Of a stretch of DNA of 64,000 nucleotides, positions 24,056-35,024 are shown one piece after another. This stretch comes from Cynocephalus volans (lineage: Eukaryota > Chordata > Mammalia > Dermoptera > Cynocephalidae), in contig NC_084461.1 of the NCBI RefSeq assembly GCF_027409185.1, forward strand, positions 141,095,001 to 141,159,000, in the 5' to 3' direction. The notes below the pieces were generated by a model. The model was not told the DNA's origin and ran no database searches. It saw only the letters and a list, made by a program, of their open reading frames with translations. The position numbers and the translations under genes are program-made. Each line of letters begins with the position of its first letter. Position 1 is the stretch's first letter.

Positions 24056-24650
24056 AATCTTTTGTGATTTTTTTTCATAGATTTATCAAAGATTTCCGAG
24101 AAATTAGTGCATTGTAAGAACTGGAACAAATGTGTATCAGGTATCTTGTGGGACTAGAAGAGGGGGTCAATTGTCTAGTAATGTCGATGGGGTTCCATGT
24201 AGAAAGTAAAATCGTGAAAATATTCCACATTAATAATTTTTTTTAACTCTTTGAAAGAAAAAGCACTTCTTAAATGCCAGTGTAAAGATATTCCCTGATA
24301 TAAACTGCTGCTTATTAAAATATTAATTTGCTTCTAAAAAGCTTTAAAAGTTGAATTTAAGGCTTTGGACCATTTATAAGCAGTAGAAACACAAACCTTC
24401 AAAATACATTAAAAAAAGAAGATTGCTAGTCATTAGTGATGTTTCCCCTAAGTCAATATGGCTACAATGAATGCAGGTTAACTTGTGTGTGTATAATGTC
24501 ATACTAAAGACCCAACTGTTGACTTTTCAGGAATACATAGGTTATTAAGATGAGGTGAACAATTTTTAACTGAACACAAGTACCTCTCACTCCTTTTCCT
24601 TGTCCTCAATTCCCTGGAACACGTTTGATAGCTTGCTGTCACTTCTTGTT

Positions 24651-25504
24651 TTTTTTTTTTTAATTTTATTTTGTCGATATACATTGTAGCTGATTATTGC
24701 TCCCCATCACCAAAACCTCCCTCCCTTCTCCCTCCCCCCTCCCCCCCAACAATGTCCTTTCTGTTTGCTTGTTGTATCAACTTCAAATAATTGTGGTTGT
24801 TATATCTTCTTCCCCCCCCCCCCCGGTTTGTGTGTGTGTGTGTGTGTATGTGTGTGTGTGAATTTATATATTAATTTTTAGCTCCCTCCAATAAGTGAGA
24901 ACATGTGGTATTTCTCTTTCTGTGCCTGACTTGTTTCACTTAATATAATTCTCTCAAGGTCCATCCATGTTGTTGCAAATGGCAGTATTTCATTCGTTTT
25001 TATAGCTGAGTAGTATTCCATTGTGTAGATGTACCACATTTTCCGTATCCACTCATCTGATGATGGGCATTTGGGCTGGTTCCAACTCTTGGCTATTGTA
25101 AAGAGTGCTGCGATGAACATTGGGGAACAGGTATACCTTCGACTTGATGATTTCCATTCCTCTGGGTAGATTCCCAACAGTGGGATGGCTGGGTCGTATG
25201 GTAGATCTATTTGCAATTGTTTAAGGAATCTCCATACCATTTTCCATAGAGGCTGCACCATTTTGCAGTCCCACCAACAATGTATGAGAGTTCCTTTTTC
25301 TCCGCAGCCTCGCCAGCATTTATCGTTCATAGTCTTTTGGATTTTAGCCATCCTAACTGGGGTTAGATGGTATCTCAATGTGGTTTTGATTTGCATTTCC
25401 CGGATGCTGAGTGATGTTGAGCATTTTTTCATATGTCTGTTGGCCATTTGGATATCTTCCTTAGAGAAATGCCTACTTAGCTCTTTTGCCCATTTTTTTA
25501 AAAA
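24651..25504 (-). mobile_element. Young 5'-truncated L1 with perfect TSD
   Basis: Flanked by a perfect 16-bp duplication GCTGTCACTTCTTGTT (24635-24650 and 25505-25520), with the poly(A) tail read as T's at 24651. The minus strand stays open from the truncation point down to 24878 and encodes the L1 ORF2 C-terminus ([49 protein letters not shown], ending FSLIGGS). The 3' UTR carries a C-run and (TG)n near 24810-24860. An intact frame and a perfect TSD mean it is recent. Without the reverse-transcriptase core and 5' end it cannot move by itself. Confidence 0.93.
24878..25504 (-). pseudogene. L1 ORF2 C-terminal fragment (truncated)
   Basis: About 209 codons of ORF2 C-terminal (Cys-rich) region, with no internal stop or frameshift. 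The first ~80% of ORF2 is missing because of 5' truncation. The open frame reads a few codons past the element into flanking DNA, and an upstream ATG there is fortuitous. Family known for target-primed retrotransposition; no function is expected from this copy. Confidence 0.88.
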
Positions 25505-25614
25505 GCTGTCACTTCTTGTTATGTAGTCTGAATGGAGAAGTGCCATGGTTTCTCAAGTAAGGTTTTGGGAAAAAAGGGCAAGTGATTTTTCAGAAAAACA
25601 TTTGACTAGAATTC

Positions 25615-25800
25615 CTCTTTATTAGTGATAGGACCTCAGGCAAGTCACTTCAACTCTGAACTTTTGCCTCTCCTCTTTTAAAAAGTACTGATAAAAAAAC
25701 CTCCTCCGCCTTTCCCATAAGCTGTCGTGAAGGTCAAATGAGACAATTCGTGTGGAAGTACTTTGAAGCAGCAAAGCAGTGTATGAATATCAGTTGTTAA
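25615..25800 (+). repeat. MIR SINE
   Basis: 'cctcaggcaagtcacttcaa' and 'gtgaaggtcaaatgagacaa' in MIR order. Confidence 0.55.
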
Positions 25801-26149
25801 AAGTAGTTCAGAGCATGTGGTTATCATTGAGCTGTATTGTTCCTGAAATTATAATTACCAGGAGTGTAGTCTTAATAGGAAAACTTTTCTTGATTATATA
25901 TTTTACAAATATTGTCTTGCTTTTCTAAGAGTTCTAAATAACCAAGGAAAGTAGAATGAAGAAACACCTCTATGACCAAGACCTTTTTCTAAGTATCCAG
26001 ATGCTTTTAAGTTTACGAATGCCTTTTAGTAAAGGTCTGGACTGGAAGACCACCTGTCCACCTCCATCCACCCCTACTCTCCAAGTGGGTATAATTAAAA
26101 CTTTAACAACATTATAATACATCTTGAACAGTGGAATATTAACGTTATT

Positions 26150-26248
26150 TTATTTTTTACTTTTGGTGGCTGGCTGGTACGGGGAACTGAACCCATGATC
26201 TTGGGGTTATAAGGCTGTGCTCTAACCAACTGAGCTAACCAGCAGCCC
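26150..26248 (-). repeat. CYN-type tRNA SINE monomer
   Basis: 'ggtggctggctggtacgggg' through 'aactgagctaaccagcagcc'. Full monomer in reverse, with an approximate TSD of the form '(a/c)g(c/t)attattttaa'. Confidence 0.8.
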
Positions 26249-26489
26249 TTAGCATTATTTTAATCTTCTAACTTCTGGAAACCATTTCCCAGATAGAAGC
26301 TTGCTAATTTTGCCATGCCATGTAAAAATGAAAAATCATTCAAAAATGAGTTTTTTAAGACTTTTTTTTCTTGTAAAGATATGCTAAGGTGTTTGTTTTT
26401 TTCCTTAACAAGTTGGCAGAATAAACCATGCAGGAACCAGGCAGTGAACATTTAACATGTACTTGTTGGTAACTGCTGAGTCTGAAACA

Positions 26490-27192
26490 CTATTCTTCAG
26501 GGGTAAACACAAGATTCTTTGCTCTCACAGAGCTTATATTTGAGTGAGGGAAACGATAAAGAAACAAAGTAATTTCAAATGGTGAGAAGTGCCATAAAAA
26601 TATCTGATAAAAAGTGATTGTGGTGATGGAGTTGTAGAATGGTGATTCACCATATGAGCTAAAGTGGGAAGATGACATTTGAGCTGAGACCTGAATGATA
26701 AGAGTCATCATTCAGAATATTATGGAGAAGAGTATTGTGGGCAGAGCCAAGAGCAAGTGGGACACCTTTAAGGCACGATCAAGCTAGGCAAATCCAGGAA
26801 ATAGTGCGAGGTATGTGGTGATCTATTGAGAGATGAAGTTGAAGAGGTAGGCAGAGCCCATGGGAAAGGGAGGGTTTTGCAGATCACAAATAGTAGTCTG
26901 GTGAATTTTAAGTGAAATGTGAGGAACCAGTGGAGAGTTTTAAGTATAGGATAACAATCTAATATTTTTAAACAAAAATAGTGAGATAGAATTTGCACAC
27001 CACAGGATTCATCCATTGGAAGTGTACAATTCAATGGTTTTTAATATATTTACAGAGTTATGCAATCATCAGCATGATCTAATTTTAGAACTTGATTTCT
27101 TTTTTAAAAGATCATTCTGGTTCTTGTGTGGAGAATAATTATAAAGGGGCAAAAGTAGAAAGGATAAGACTAGGTTACTATTGATATTATCC
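26490..27192 (+). mobile_element. L2 3' region split by an L1M fragment
   Basis: 26490-26965 reads 'atgacatttgagctgagacc', 'tgaatgataagagtcatc', 'ccagtggagagttttaagta', an L2-type order. It resumes at about 27095-27192 ('aaagatcattctggttctt'). Between them 26966-27090 matches an old L1 ('aagtgtacaattcaatggtt'). Confidence 0.55.
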
Positions 27193-27206
27193 ATATGAAA
27201 GGTTTT

Positions 27207-27379
27207 TTGTTTTTTGTTTTTTAAAGATGACCGGTAAGGGGATCTTAACCCTTGACTTGGTGGTGTCAGCACCATGCTCTCCCAAGTGAGCTAACCGGCC
27301 ATCCCTATATAGGGATCTGAACCCATGGCCTTGGTGTTATCAGCAACACACTCTCCCAAGTGAGCCATGGGCCAGCCCT
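27207..27379 (-). repeat. Dimeric CYN SINE with perfect TSD
   Basis: Two tRNA-like monomers head to tail in reverse, joined by 'ggccatccctatatagggat'. Flanked by the perfect 11-bp TSD TGAAAGGTTTT (27196-27206 and 27380-27390). The dimer without a long tRNA-unrelated body is the dermopteran CYN arrangement. Confidence 0.88.
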
Positions 27380-27836
27380 TGAAAGGTTTTCCAAGTGACC
27401 AGAGGAAAGCATGCATTCCTTCACTCCTTCATTGCAACATTTCCCAACTATCTATTGAGCCCCTGTGGTGTACCAGTCTCCCTGCAAAGTGCCAGGTCTT
27501 AAGTGGTGAATCAGATACACGATCCCTGCCCTATAGGAGCTTGCAGCTGTGAAGACTGTGCCTGGCAAATGGTCCCCCCAGTTTCACCACTCGGTGAGAG
27601 ATTCATTTTGAAAGATGTAGAACTTAATGTATCAAAGGCAACATAAAAAGAGCCCTTCTTGCCTACCTATGCCCATGTCAAAGTCAAATAAAAATATAGA
27701 GATGAATCTCTAAATGAAACGTTTTATTTGGGAAAACAAAATTGCATTTGGAGCATACACACAGACTGGGTTGTTCTTCAGTATGTCCAATGAACAAAGA
27801 GAAGGTTGGGGATTTTATTAGAAAGAGAAATGTTAT

Positions 27837-27891
27837 GCAAGGGTTTGGATCCCCATACCGGCCAGCTGCTAAAAAAGAAAGAAAGAAAGAA
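27837..27891 (+). repeat. 5'-truncated CYN SINE with TSD
   Basis: Only the 3' part ('ccccataccggccagctgct' plus an (AAAG)n tail), flanked by AGAAATGTTAT at 27826-27836 and 27892-27902. Confidence 0.8.
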
Positions 27892-28045
27892 AGAAATGTT
27901 ATATGTATTGTTTTGAAAGAAAACTCATTGGTATTAGCAAAGGTTTTGGGAGTTGGCAAGCTCTGATTGGTGAGTGATGGTGATAGGTAAAACTAGTCTT
28001 AGCATCATGGTAGTTTGTTTCAGCAGCCACTAGGTAAAATTGGTC

Positions 28046-28446
28046 TGTATTAGTTCATTTTGTGTTGCTATAACAGAAATACCTGAGACTGGATAATGTA
28101 CGAGAACAGAGGTTTATTTGGCTTATGATTCTGGGGCAGCTGCATTTGGCCTGGGCCTCAGGCTGCTTCTACTCATGGCAGAAAGTGGCAGGCAGCCGGA
28201 GGGTACAAGCAGATCACATGGCGAGAGGAAGCAAGATTGAGAGGTGGTGCCAGGGTCCTATAAACAACTAGCTCTCGCAGGAACTAATAGAGCGAGAACT
28301 CACTCATTAATCCCCCCACCTAGGGACAGCATTAATCCATTCATGAGGGACCTGCCCCCATGACTCAAACAGCTTCCAGCACTGCCATGTTGGAAATCAA
28401 ATTTCCTCATGAGTTTTGGAGGAGACAACACATCCAAACTCCATCA
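28046..28446 (-). mobile_element. MST/THE1-type MaLR solo LTR
   Basis: 401 bp with TG...CA ends and a perfect 5-bp TSD TGGTC (28041-28045 and 28447-28451). Internal order 'tgtattagttcattttgtgt', 'agaggtttatttggctta', 'agcgagaactcactcatta' is the reverse of an MST/THE1-like LTR. Inserted inside the older LTR. Confidence 0.85.
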
Positions 28447-29439
28447 TGGTCTTAACGTTTTATCAGGTCATTTTGGCAGCTGTCTTGTGATATGATCCCT
28501 GTGCAGGCATGCTGTGCCCCAACTATGATTTTTTCCCCTTCATGTCTCAACTCTAATTTCATTGGGTATGACAAGATAATTCCATTTCTGGTATAATCAA
28601 TTTTCACACCATCAATGAAAAAGCCCTCTGTGATTCCAGCCAACCCTCCTGCGCAGAGGCTGGCCCCAGGGTGGGGCTGCATGGGCGTGCATGGCCTGTG
28701 AAAGCCATGGGGCAAAGCAGACATCTGCACACTCAGGGAGACAAAATCAGAGCCCCCTTCCCTTCCATTTCTCCTTTCCAAAGTGTTGCAGCAAGAACAT
28801 CCCCTTCCAGCTACTTCATAAATGCACAGCCAAGAAAGAAAGTTATTTACAGATCATTTTGCATTTGTGCTCTATCACTCATACTACCACTTCTTCCCCA
28901 GTATCTAATGGGAGCTACAATGTGTGCCCTATATCAGTGGCCGAAATCTGCTGCCAGAGGTTTTCTCCAACTTGCAATCCCCTGGACCCCTCACTCCAGC
29001 ATTCCTGGGGCTCATCTCATGCAAACTGATTCAAAGGTGCTACATTATAATCAGATCTTTCAGGACATTCACTGTTACAAGGTTTTTGAAATTTTAGTCA
29101 AAGCAAAAACAAAAACAAAAAATAAGCCTAAACTTCCACTGAAGAGAAAATAATGAAGGAGCACTTAAGTACTATTGAACATATTGCTCAGTTTTAAGAA
29201 AACTTTTTTTAAAAAATGTAGACTGTAAATGTTCTTTGTTTTCCCTTAATTGGTCCTTTGCTCAAAGAAAAATGTGCATCACTGCTTTGGTGGATCTGTT
29301 GGAACTGTTTGGTTAATGTTAGACGTAATGGTTTAAAAGATCTTGAAGGGGCAAAATGTTGTAGTACCTTTTCCTCACCCATTTCAAGGTCCACAGTCAA
29401 TACTTCTATAATAACAGTCAATACTTCTATAACAAAAGA

Positions 29440-30558
29440 CAGATTTGTGAGAGAAAAGCATAGCAAATTTATTTAACAAAGTTTTATGTGACATGAAAGC
29501 TGTCAGAAATGAAGAGCCAAAGACCCTGGTAAAACTGTACTGTTATGCTTAGGTTTGGTGAAACATGGACAGGTGTATAGAAATGTGACTGGACAGAAGA
29601 GTTATGATCTAATGACAATAAACTCGGGGGAACTTGACTGTCACTTTTCACTGTGTGACAGAGATGCAAAAGATTACTCAGAGCCCAAATATTAAGAGCA
29701 ATGAGAAGCCCCAAGGGACTGCACCAAAAAAACTCCTTCAAAAAAGGAGAGACCAGGTACAGTTCCATGTCGGTTTATGCTTCAGCTTTTATTATAAGGA
29801 CAAGGAAGTTACAGAAGAAAAACAGCTGGTTAATCAATCAAAGTAAGAATGTAAAGAAACTGGCTATGTGACCATTTTTCACCCATGGCCTAAAATAGTA
29901 TAAAGAATGCTTCAAAAGGAATAATAAAACTAAATTACATAGGTACATGGGAAAAGAATACAATAATCATCAAAGTACATAACATCTTGGGAAACTTAAG
30001 GAAGTAGCTTAAGGAACAATGTGGAACGACCCCAGTGTCATAACTAATGTAGCAGAACATCCTTTAAGATCTAAACTTACGTACTTTCTCACATGTAGGC
30101 TTAACTGCACTAAGGGCTTTTGCCCTTTGAACAATTCCCTGTTCTGCTTCAATTCTCTTATCTGCACTAAGGGCTTTTGCCCTTTGCAACATCCCTGTTC
30201 TTTCTCTAATTTCACAGGCCTCCCCATTTGGCAAGGCTTGTTTGTCGAGATTCTTCATGGCTTCTTAATGAAGCATTCAATCCCCCATGTATATTGGGCA
30301 GGACCCTTCTGGAACGAGGGTCTTATGGCCTGATTTCAGGGAAGGTAGGTCAGAGAGTAACCTCTCTAGGTTTATGGCTTCCTTTGGGGAAGAGAAATCC
30401 TTGTCTTTTGACCTGCTTCAGGGAGAATTGGGGAAAGGAAGGCAGGAGAGGGTCAGGGGGAACTTCTTGTCTCTGAGGCCCTTCTAATCTCTTTCCATTT
30501 AGAGTACTCAGCATGCCAAAGTGCCATACTTTGGGTTTCTATGTTCTGAGCCCCAACA
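29440..30558 (-). mobile_element. MER21-like ERVL LTR
   Basis: On the minus strand it begins 'tgttggggctcagaacatag' and continues 'cactttggcatgctgagtac', 'gggcctcagagacaagaagt', as in MER21-type LTRs. An AATAAA lies near 29470 on the minus strand. It contains a two-copy direct duplication ('ctgcactaagggcttttgcc' at ~30106 and ~30162). The left boundary is approximate. Confidence 0.6.
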
Positions 30559-30599
30559 GTTTTTAATAGCTTTACATGATTATTTTTATTTTTAAGGGC

Positions 30600-30720
30600 T
30601 ATTTTTATTTAAGAAATACAAATAATTTTTTAAAATTACATATCTCTCAACCCAGAGGTAACCATGGTTAACATTGTGATGTATGTCCTGGCAGACTTTT
30701 TTATGTGCCCATGTGAACTG
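30600..30720. mobile_element. Old L1/L2-like fragment
   Basis: 'cagaggtaaccatggttaac' type sequence typical of ancient LINE 3' regions; low resolution by eye. Confidence 0.3.
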
Positions 30721-31859
30721 ATAAAATATATGTGCAAGAATGGATAGATATGTCTCAGTGGCTCTCTGCTTGAATTAGCCCACTTCGTTATTTTTAGATC
30801 TATATAGTTGAAAGCCTCTGGAAGCAAAGACCATATTTCTGTTTCTTCTATATTTCTCCCAGTACATAGTAAGCTTTTGAACTTGGTAGTTATATGCTGA
30901 AGTGAGCTGAATTAATAAATGAATGTGTAAATAAGCCATAAAATAAGTATTTATTTAATGTCATTATTTTAAACATTTGTTTCTTTTTTTTGTAACATTT
31001 GTTTTTTTAAATGCTTCCAACTGTGATGAGACTAATGACAAAACATAACGTTCATATTTACCTTTTCTTTTTGCATCCCTGCTTATTGATTTTTCAATCC
31101 ACTTTCTAGGAGGATATATTGAAGTAACAAAAATATTTTAAGGACAGCTTATTGTAAAAGAAGAAATTTGTAAATTCTGGTTACTGATGTGAGGTTGGAT
31201 GGTGAACTACTATAGTTTTATGTCTTCGTGATTTATGAGAGATATTTTCATCCATCTTTTAAATGTGTTCTATCTATAGTGTAATAGTAAATTAATCATG
31301 TAGTTTAAAAATGTCTTCATAAGACAATACTAGAAGTGCACAGCACCATATCTAAAGGCCATAATTATTTCTCGGAAAATTCTCAGAAATTATATTCTCA
31401 GAGAATTCTGGGAGCTCAAGACTAGATGATTATTCATCCTGATTAATAGGACACTGGTAGGTGTTACACTGATGCCACCGAGCAACAAATTATCTAAAGC
31501 AAAGTGCTATAATTGCCTGCTGCCATCCAGTTCACTGAGTAAATAACTAAGCATCCACACATCCAGTCCTGCTGTGTGGTGCAGTGAGTGTATGTGGGAG
31601 CCACACATCTTTAAGGAGGTCCTTCTAGGGCCAAAACCTCTCAAGTAGGGCCCAAGATGAACCCATATTATTATTGCTCTATCAGGCAGTTCAGTAAACA
31701 TGAAAAGATAGTGGGATCTGCTATTAGATCAGTGAAGATCTTTTGGTTTGAGTGATTACGGGAATTCAGCTGAGTCGTGTGTTAGGGTGCAGGCTTGGGC
31801 CTAAAACAACCTTGGAAGCACCATCTGGGAACAGGAGGGCAGAGCATGGCCCCAATGAA
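30721..31859. other. Intergenic, nothing recognisable
   Basis: AT-rich. No repeat family, gene or regulatory motif could be assigned with confidence. Confidence 0.4.
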
Positions 31860-31942
31860 CATGGGCTTAGGGGTTAACAGACATGGGTTGGATATCCAGT
31901 CCCACAAGTTCTGTGGGATCTGGGTTAGAAACTTAACCTCTC

Positions 31943-32510
31943 TGTATTAGTTTTCTATTGCTGCATAACAAATTACAACACACTTAGTGGCTTAAAAAAC
32001 ACACACTTATTACCTCACAGTTTCTATGGTCAGGAATCTGAGCATAGCTTAGTTGGATCCTCTGTTCAGGGTCTCACAGGGCTACAATCAAGATGTCAGC
32101 CTGGGTGGTTTTCATCTGGAAGCTTGACTAGGGGAGAATCTGCTTCCAAACTCATTTGTTGTTAGACTTTATTTCCTTGAGATTATGTGACTGAATTGTG
32201 TCTGAAGTCACCCACTTTTTGTTGGCTGTCAGCTGCCCTCAGATTCTAGAGACTTCCCCAATTCCCTGCCACACAAGCTTCTTCAATATGGCTGCTCACC
32301 TCATCAATCCCTCAAGGAGAGTCTCTGACTCCACTCTACTAAGATGGAGTTGTCTTATATGAGGTGAAGTAGTCATGGGGGTGACATCTCATCACATTTT
32401 CCATATTCTGTTAGAGGCAAGTGACAGGTCCCACCCACACTCAGGGGAGGGGAAACACAAAGATGTGAATGTAACCGAGCCAAAGAGATCTAGCTGAGTT
32501 GGGTTGCTTG
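31943..32510 (-). mobile_element. MLT1-type MaLR LTR
   Basis: Plus-strand text 'tgtattagttttctattgct' with 'cttagtggcttaaaaaacac', and on the minus strand 'gtgggtgggacctgtcactt' with 'gatgagatgtca': the usual MLT1 order. The right edge abuts another LTR. Confidence 0.65.
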
Positions 32511-33126
32511 TCATGCCGAGAGTCAATTAGAGAGACAAAAATAGTGCCAGGAAGAAGGATTTTATTTACAGCCAGAAGAACAGGTGAGCAGAGTAGCTAT
32601 GCCAGCCGCTGCCCCGACTGACTAAAGTTTAGGGTTTTTAAAGAAAAAAAAAGAAATGCAGGTATGTGTAGGCAGGTAGTGAAGGGGGGATCACAGGGTT
32701 TGCAGGCAGCTTGTGTCAGAGGTTAGGATTCTGTGATGAACAAGGTTCCCTGATGTCACGGAGTCTGTGGTCAGTGGTCTGGTGAGCCTCAAGTCACTGA
32801 TGTTACTTCGAAGCTGGAAAACTCAAAGACAATGACCTCAGCCAAGCATCACTGGAACTTTAAAGTACCTGACACAGACTCTTGACTAAGTGCATTTCTA
32901 ATACAATGTTTTCCAAGCAAGAGCATAGGTTAATAATCAGCTTGGCCTTTCTTTGGAGTGCCTTTGTTCAAAAAGGTTGATTAGGAAAGCGGGAGAACAG
33001 GAGGCAGACAGCTCTGGTTCACAACCTCAAGCATACAGAAGCTATGTAAACGGGCACAGGAAATCCCTGCGGGTGCTCAGTTTCATGAACACTGGGAGGT
33101 AGAGTCACTGAGGGTTATCTTACAGT
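32511..33126 (-). mobile_element. Second LTR-like segment abutting MLT1
   Basis: On the minus strand it carries AATAAA (~32548-32555) about 45 bases before a terminal 'ctcggcatgaca', as expected of an LTR R-U5 end. No internal retroviral coding sequence. Family not recognised; boundaries approximate. Confidence 0.45.
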
Positions 33127-33272
33127 CTTTCTGTCACAATCCCTAAACCAGTTCTGTAAAGTGGGAATAAAAATATCTACTTCGCAGGATGGTTAGGTGA
33201 ATTCAAAATGAGGAAACATATATCAAGTGTTTGCATGGTGATGGCACATAATAATCATTCAATAAATTTCAT

Positions 33273-33306
<34 letters not shown>

Positions 33307-33307
33307 A
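33273..33307. repeat. (TGA)n microsatellite
   Basis: About eleven GAT/TGA units at the end of a MIR. Confidence 0.95.
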
Positions 33308-33529
33308 ATCACCAATGGATATCCTGGTAAATGCCTGCAATCTTCTTATGTCATGGGTGCCCGTATAAGAATATGGAGAATTTTGAGTTTTCAACTTGAG
33401 TCTCTCAAAGGATAGTGGTCAACTCAGTCATCTATGTGACATGAAGAGGAGGGCAATGAAACTGATTGCATAAGGCAGGACATAATTCAGGAAAATATCT
33501 ACTTGGCTTTGAAGTAAATTGTAAGATTT

Positions 33530-33900
33530 TTTTCTTTCCCTAATTGTTTTGCTCAAGCATATTATTCCATATTGTAGAGGTACTCCACTCAACTCTAATT
33601 TACATGACTCTTACCACATTGATGGACATTAATACCATTCAAGTTTTTATTATTACCAACAATGTTGCAATGGACATCCTTCTACATATATTCTCAAGCA
33701 CTTGTATGTTTCTGTAGGAAAGGGTTTTACAACCATGTACCGAGAGCTTATTACATATCAGGCACTGTGTTAAGTGCCAGGTGAATAAAACATATACGAT
33801 TCCCTCCCTCATGAAGCTTACAGTCCATTAAAGATTACAGGCATTAAACAAATATCCAAATATGATATGTGTATTATAGGAGGATCTGACATAGTCGAGA
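33530..33900. mobile_element. L1M-like and L2-like fragments
   Basis: 33530-33720 resembles the antisense of an old L1 ('aatgttgcaatggacatcct'). 33725-33900 has the 'atcaggcactgtgttaagtg' / 'ctcatgaagcttacagtc' pattern common in L2-type repeats. Confidence 0.45.
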
Positions 33901-35024
33901 GGAGGATGAAGTAGGTTATACCCAAGAACAGGAAGGTGAGCAAAGTTTTGGGGGTCAAATGAGAAGTTAGTTCATCTCTAGACAAGGGATAAAATCTTAC
34001 GACTTGGAGAATCAGTACTTTGACAACATTCGAGCCAAATTCCTGAGTTCATGGAAATACTCTTAAAAAGCCTACATATATGAATCTCAGACCACTAACT
34101 TAGAAATATGCTTTTATTTTCTATCAGAAAATTTCTTTTATGAGCTCCTATTCTTTTGAGGAGCAGAAATTAGTCTTGGTCTATTTGGAGTTCCCTGCCC
34201 TTTCCCTAGTGTTGGGTGTAAGTGCTGGTGTCTCATGTTAAGACATCGGAGACGTGGGATTGAGATGAAGAGGTGTTTGGTCTTCGGTTGCCACCTAGTC
34301 ATGCTGGTATCTGCTGAGATCTCCAAAATCTGCTCTGGACCTTGGTTACTGACCTACATAGGTCACTGCTACATCATCCTTTGTTCCAAGTCAGGTCTGT
34401 GAATGTTCCTTGTTACATGTGTACTTCTGCTAAATGCACAGAATTCCTGTGCTTCCTTCAGCCCTGGGACACTCAGTGGAGGTAAAACCCTGTGCCACTT
34501 CAGAGCCACTCTCAGCAGCATAAAGTAACCTTTCTGTCTTTATTCCATGCTGAGCCACAGAGAGACTGGGAGTATGTGTCCCTCTGCCTATGCACACCCT
34601 GCAGCCATTCCTTCTCTGAGTTCTTGGGCACCACCTGGGACATGAGGCACACACCTTGCTCTCTGATCCCACAGACATCCATGGGGCTCTCTTATGTTTC
34701 CCTCCTGGGCTCACTTTTCCTCATGCTCTCTCTTCCCCAGTTCTGGAAAAACTTAATTTAGTTGGTGGGGGAGGGACAGGAAGCTTTGATCTAATCACCA
34801 CTCATGCTTTCAAATCTGAAGCTTGGCCTTTGAGGTTCAAAAGCCAAAAGCCAATTATCTGTTTTCTGCTTTTCTCTAAGTCATCCATTACTTGAGAAAA
34901 TAAATGACCGAGTGGGGGTGGGGTGTGGAGGAGGACCAAGAGGTACAAAAAAATACAGGGAAAAACTGTTTAATATTTTGAAACTATTTACTCAACACAA
35001 ACAGCACTTTGCATTTATTGGCAA
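33901..35024. other. Intergenic, no gene recognised
   Basis: Contains several short open frames on both strands around 34140-34900, none with family features. No repeat was identified by eye. Confidence 0.4.

Larger units (their letters stand above)
27675..28606 (-). mobile_element. Solo LTR, interrupted by a MaLR LTR and a SINE
   Basis: Aligns by eye, in opposite orientation, along its whole length with the LTR at 41137-41586: shared blocks 'agtcaaataaaa.tatagag' with 'atgaatctctaa', then 'attggtgagtgatggtgat', 'cagcagccactaggtaaaa' and 'ggcagctg'. Interrupted at 27837-27891 by a truncated CYN SINE and at 28046-28446 by a MaLR LTR. No gag, pol or env sequence is seen nearby. An ERV-class solo LTR; family not named. 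Confidence 0.7.
31860..33270 (+). repeat. MIR SINE split by a 1.2 kb LTR insertion
   Basis: The left half runs to about 31942 ('tgggttagaaacttaacctc'). The right half resumes at about 33132 ('ctgtaaagtgggaat', 'gatggcacataataatcatt'). Short related flanks 'ctctc' and 'ctttc' at the two junctions look like a mutated 5-bp target duplication. Confidence 0.65.

Noticed and set aside
24810-24860. C-run plus (TG)n tract as a Z-DNA or regulatory element
   Set aside because: It lies inside the 3' UTR of the young L1 and is explained by that insertion.
27675-28606. Provirus with retained genes
   Set aside because: Only LTR sequence is present here and at the other LTR sites. No gag, pol or env-like reading frames were found between or beside them.
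33273-33307. (TGA)n tract as a CRISPR-like or structured array
   Set aside because: A simple trinucleotide microsatellite with no spacers.
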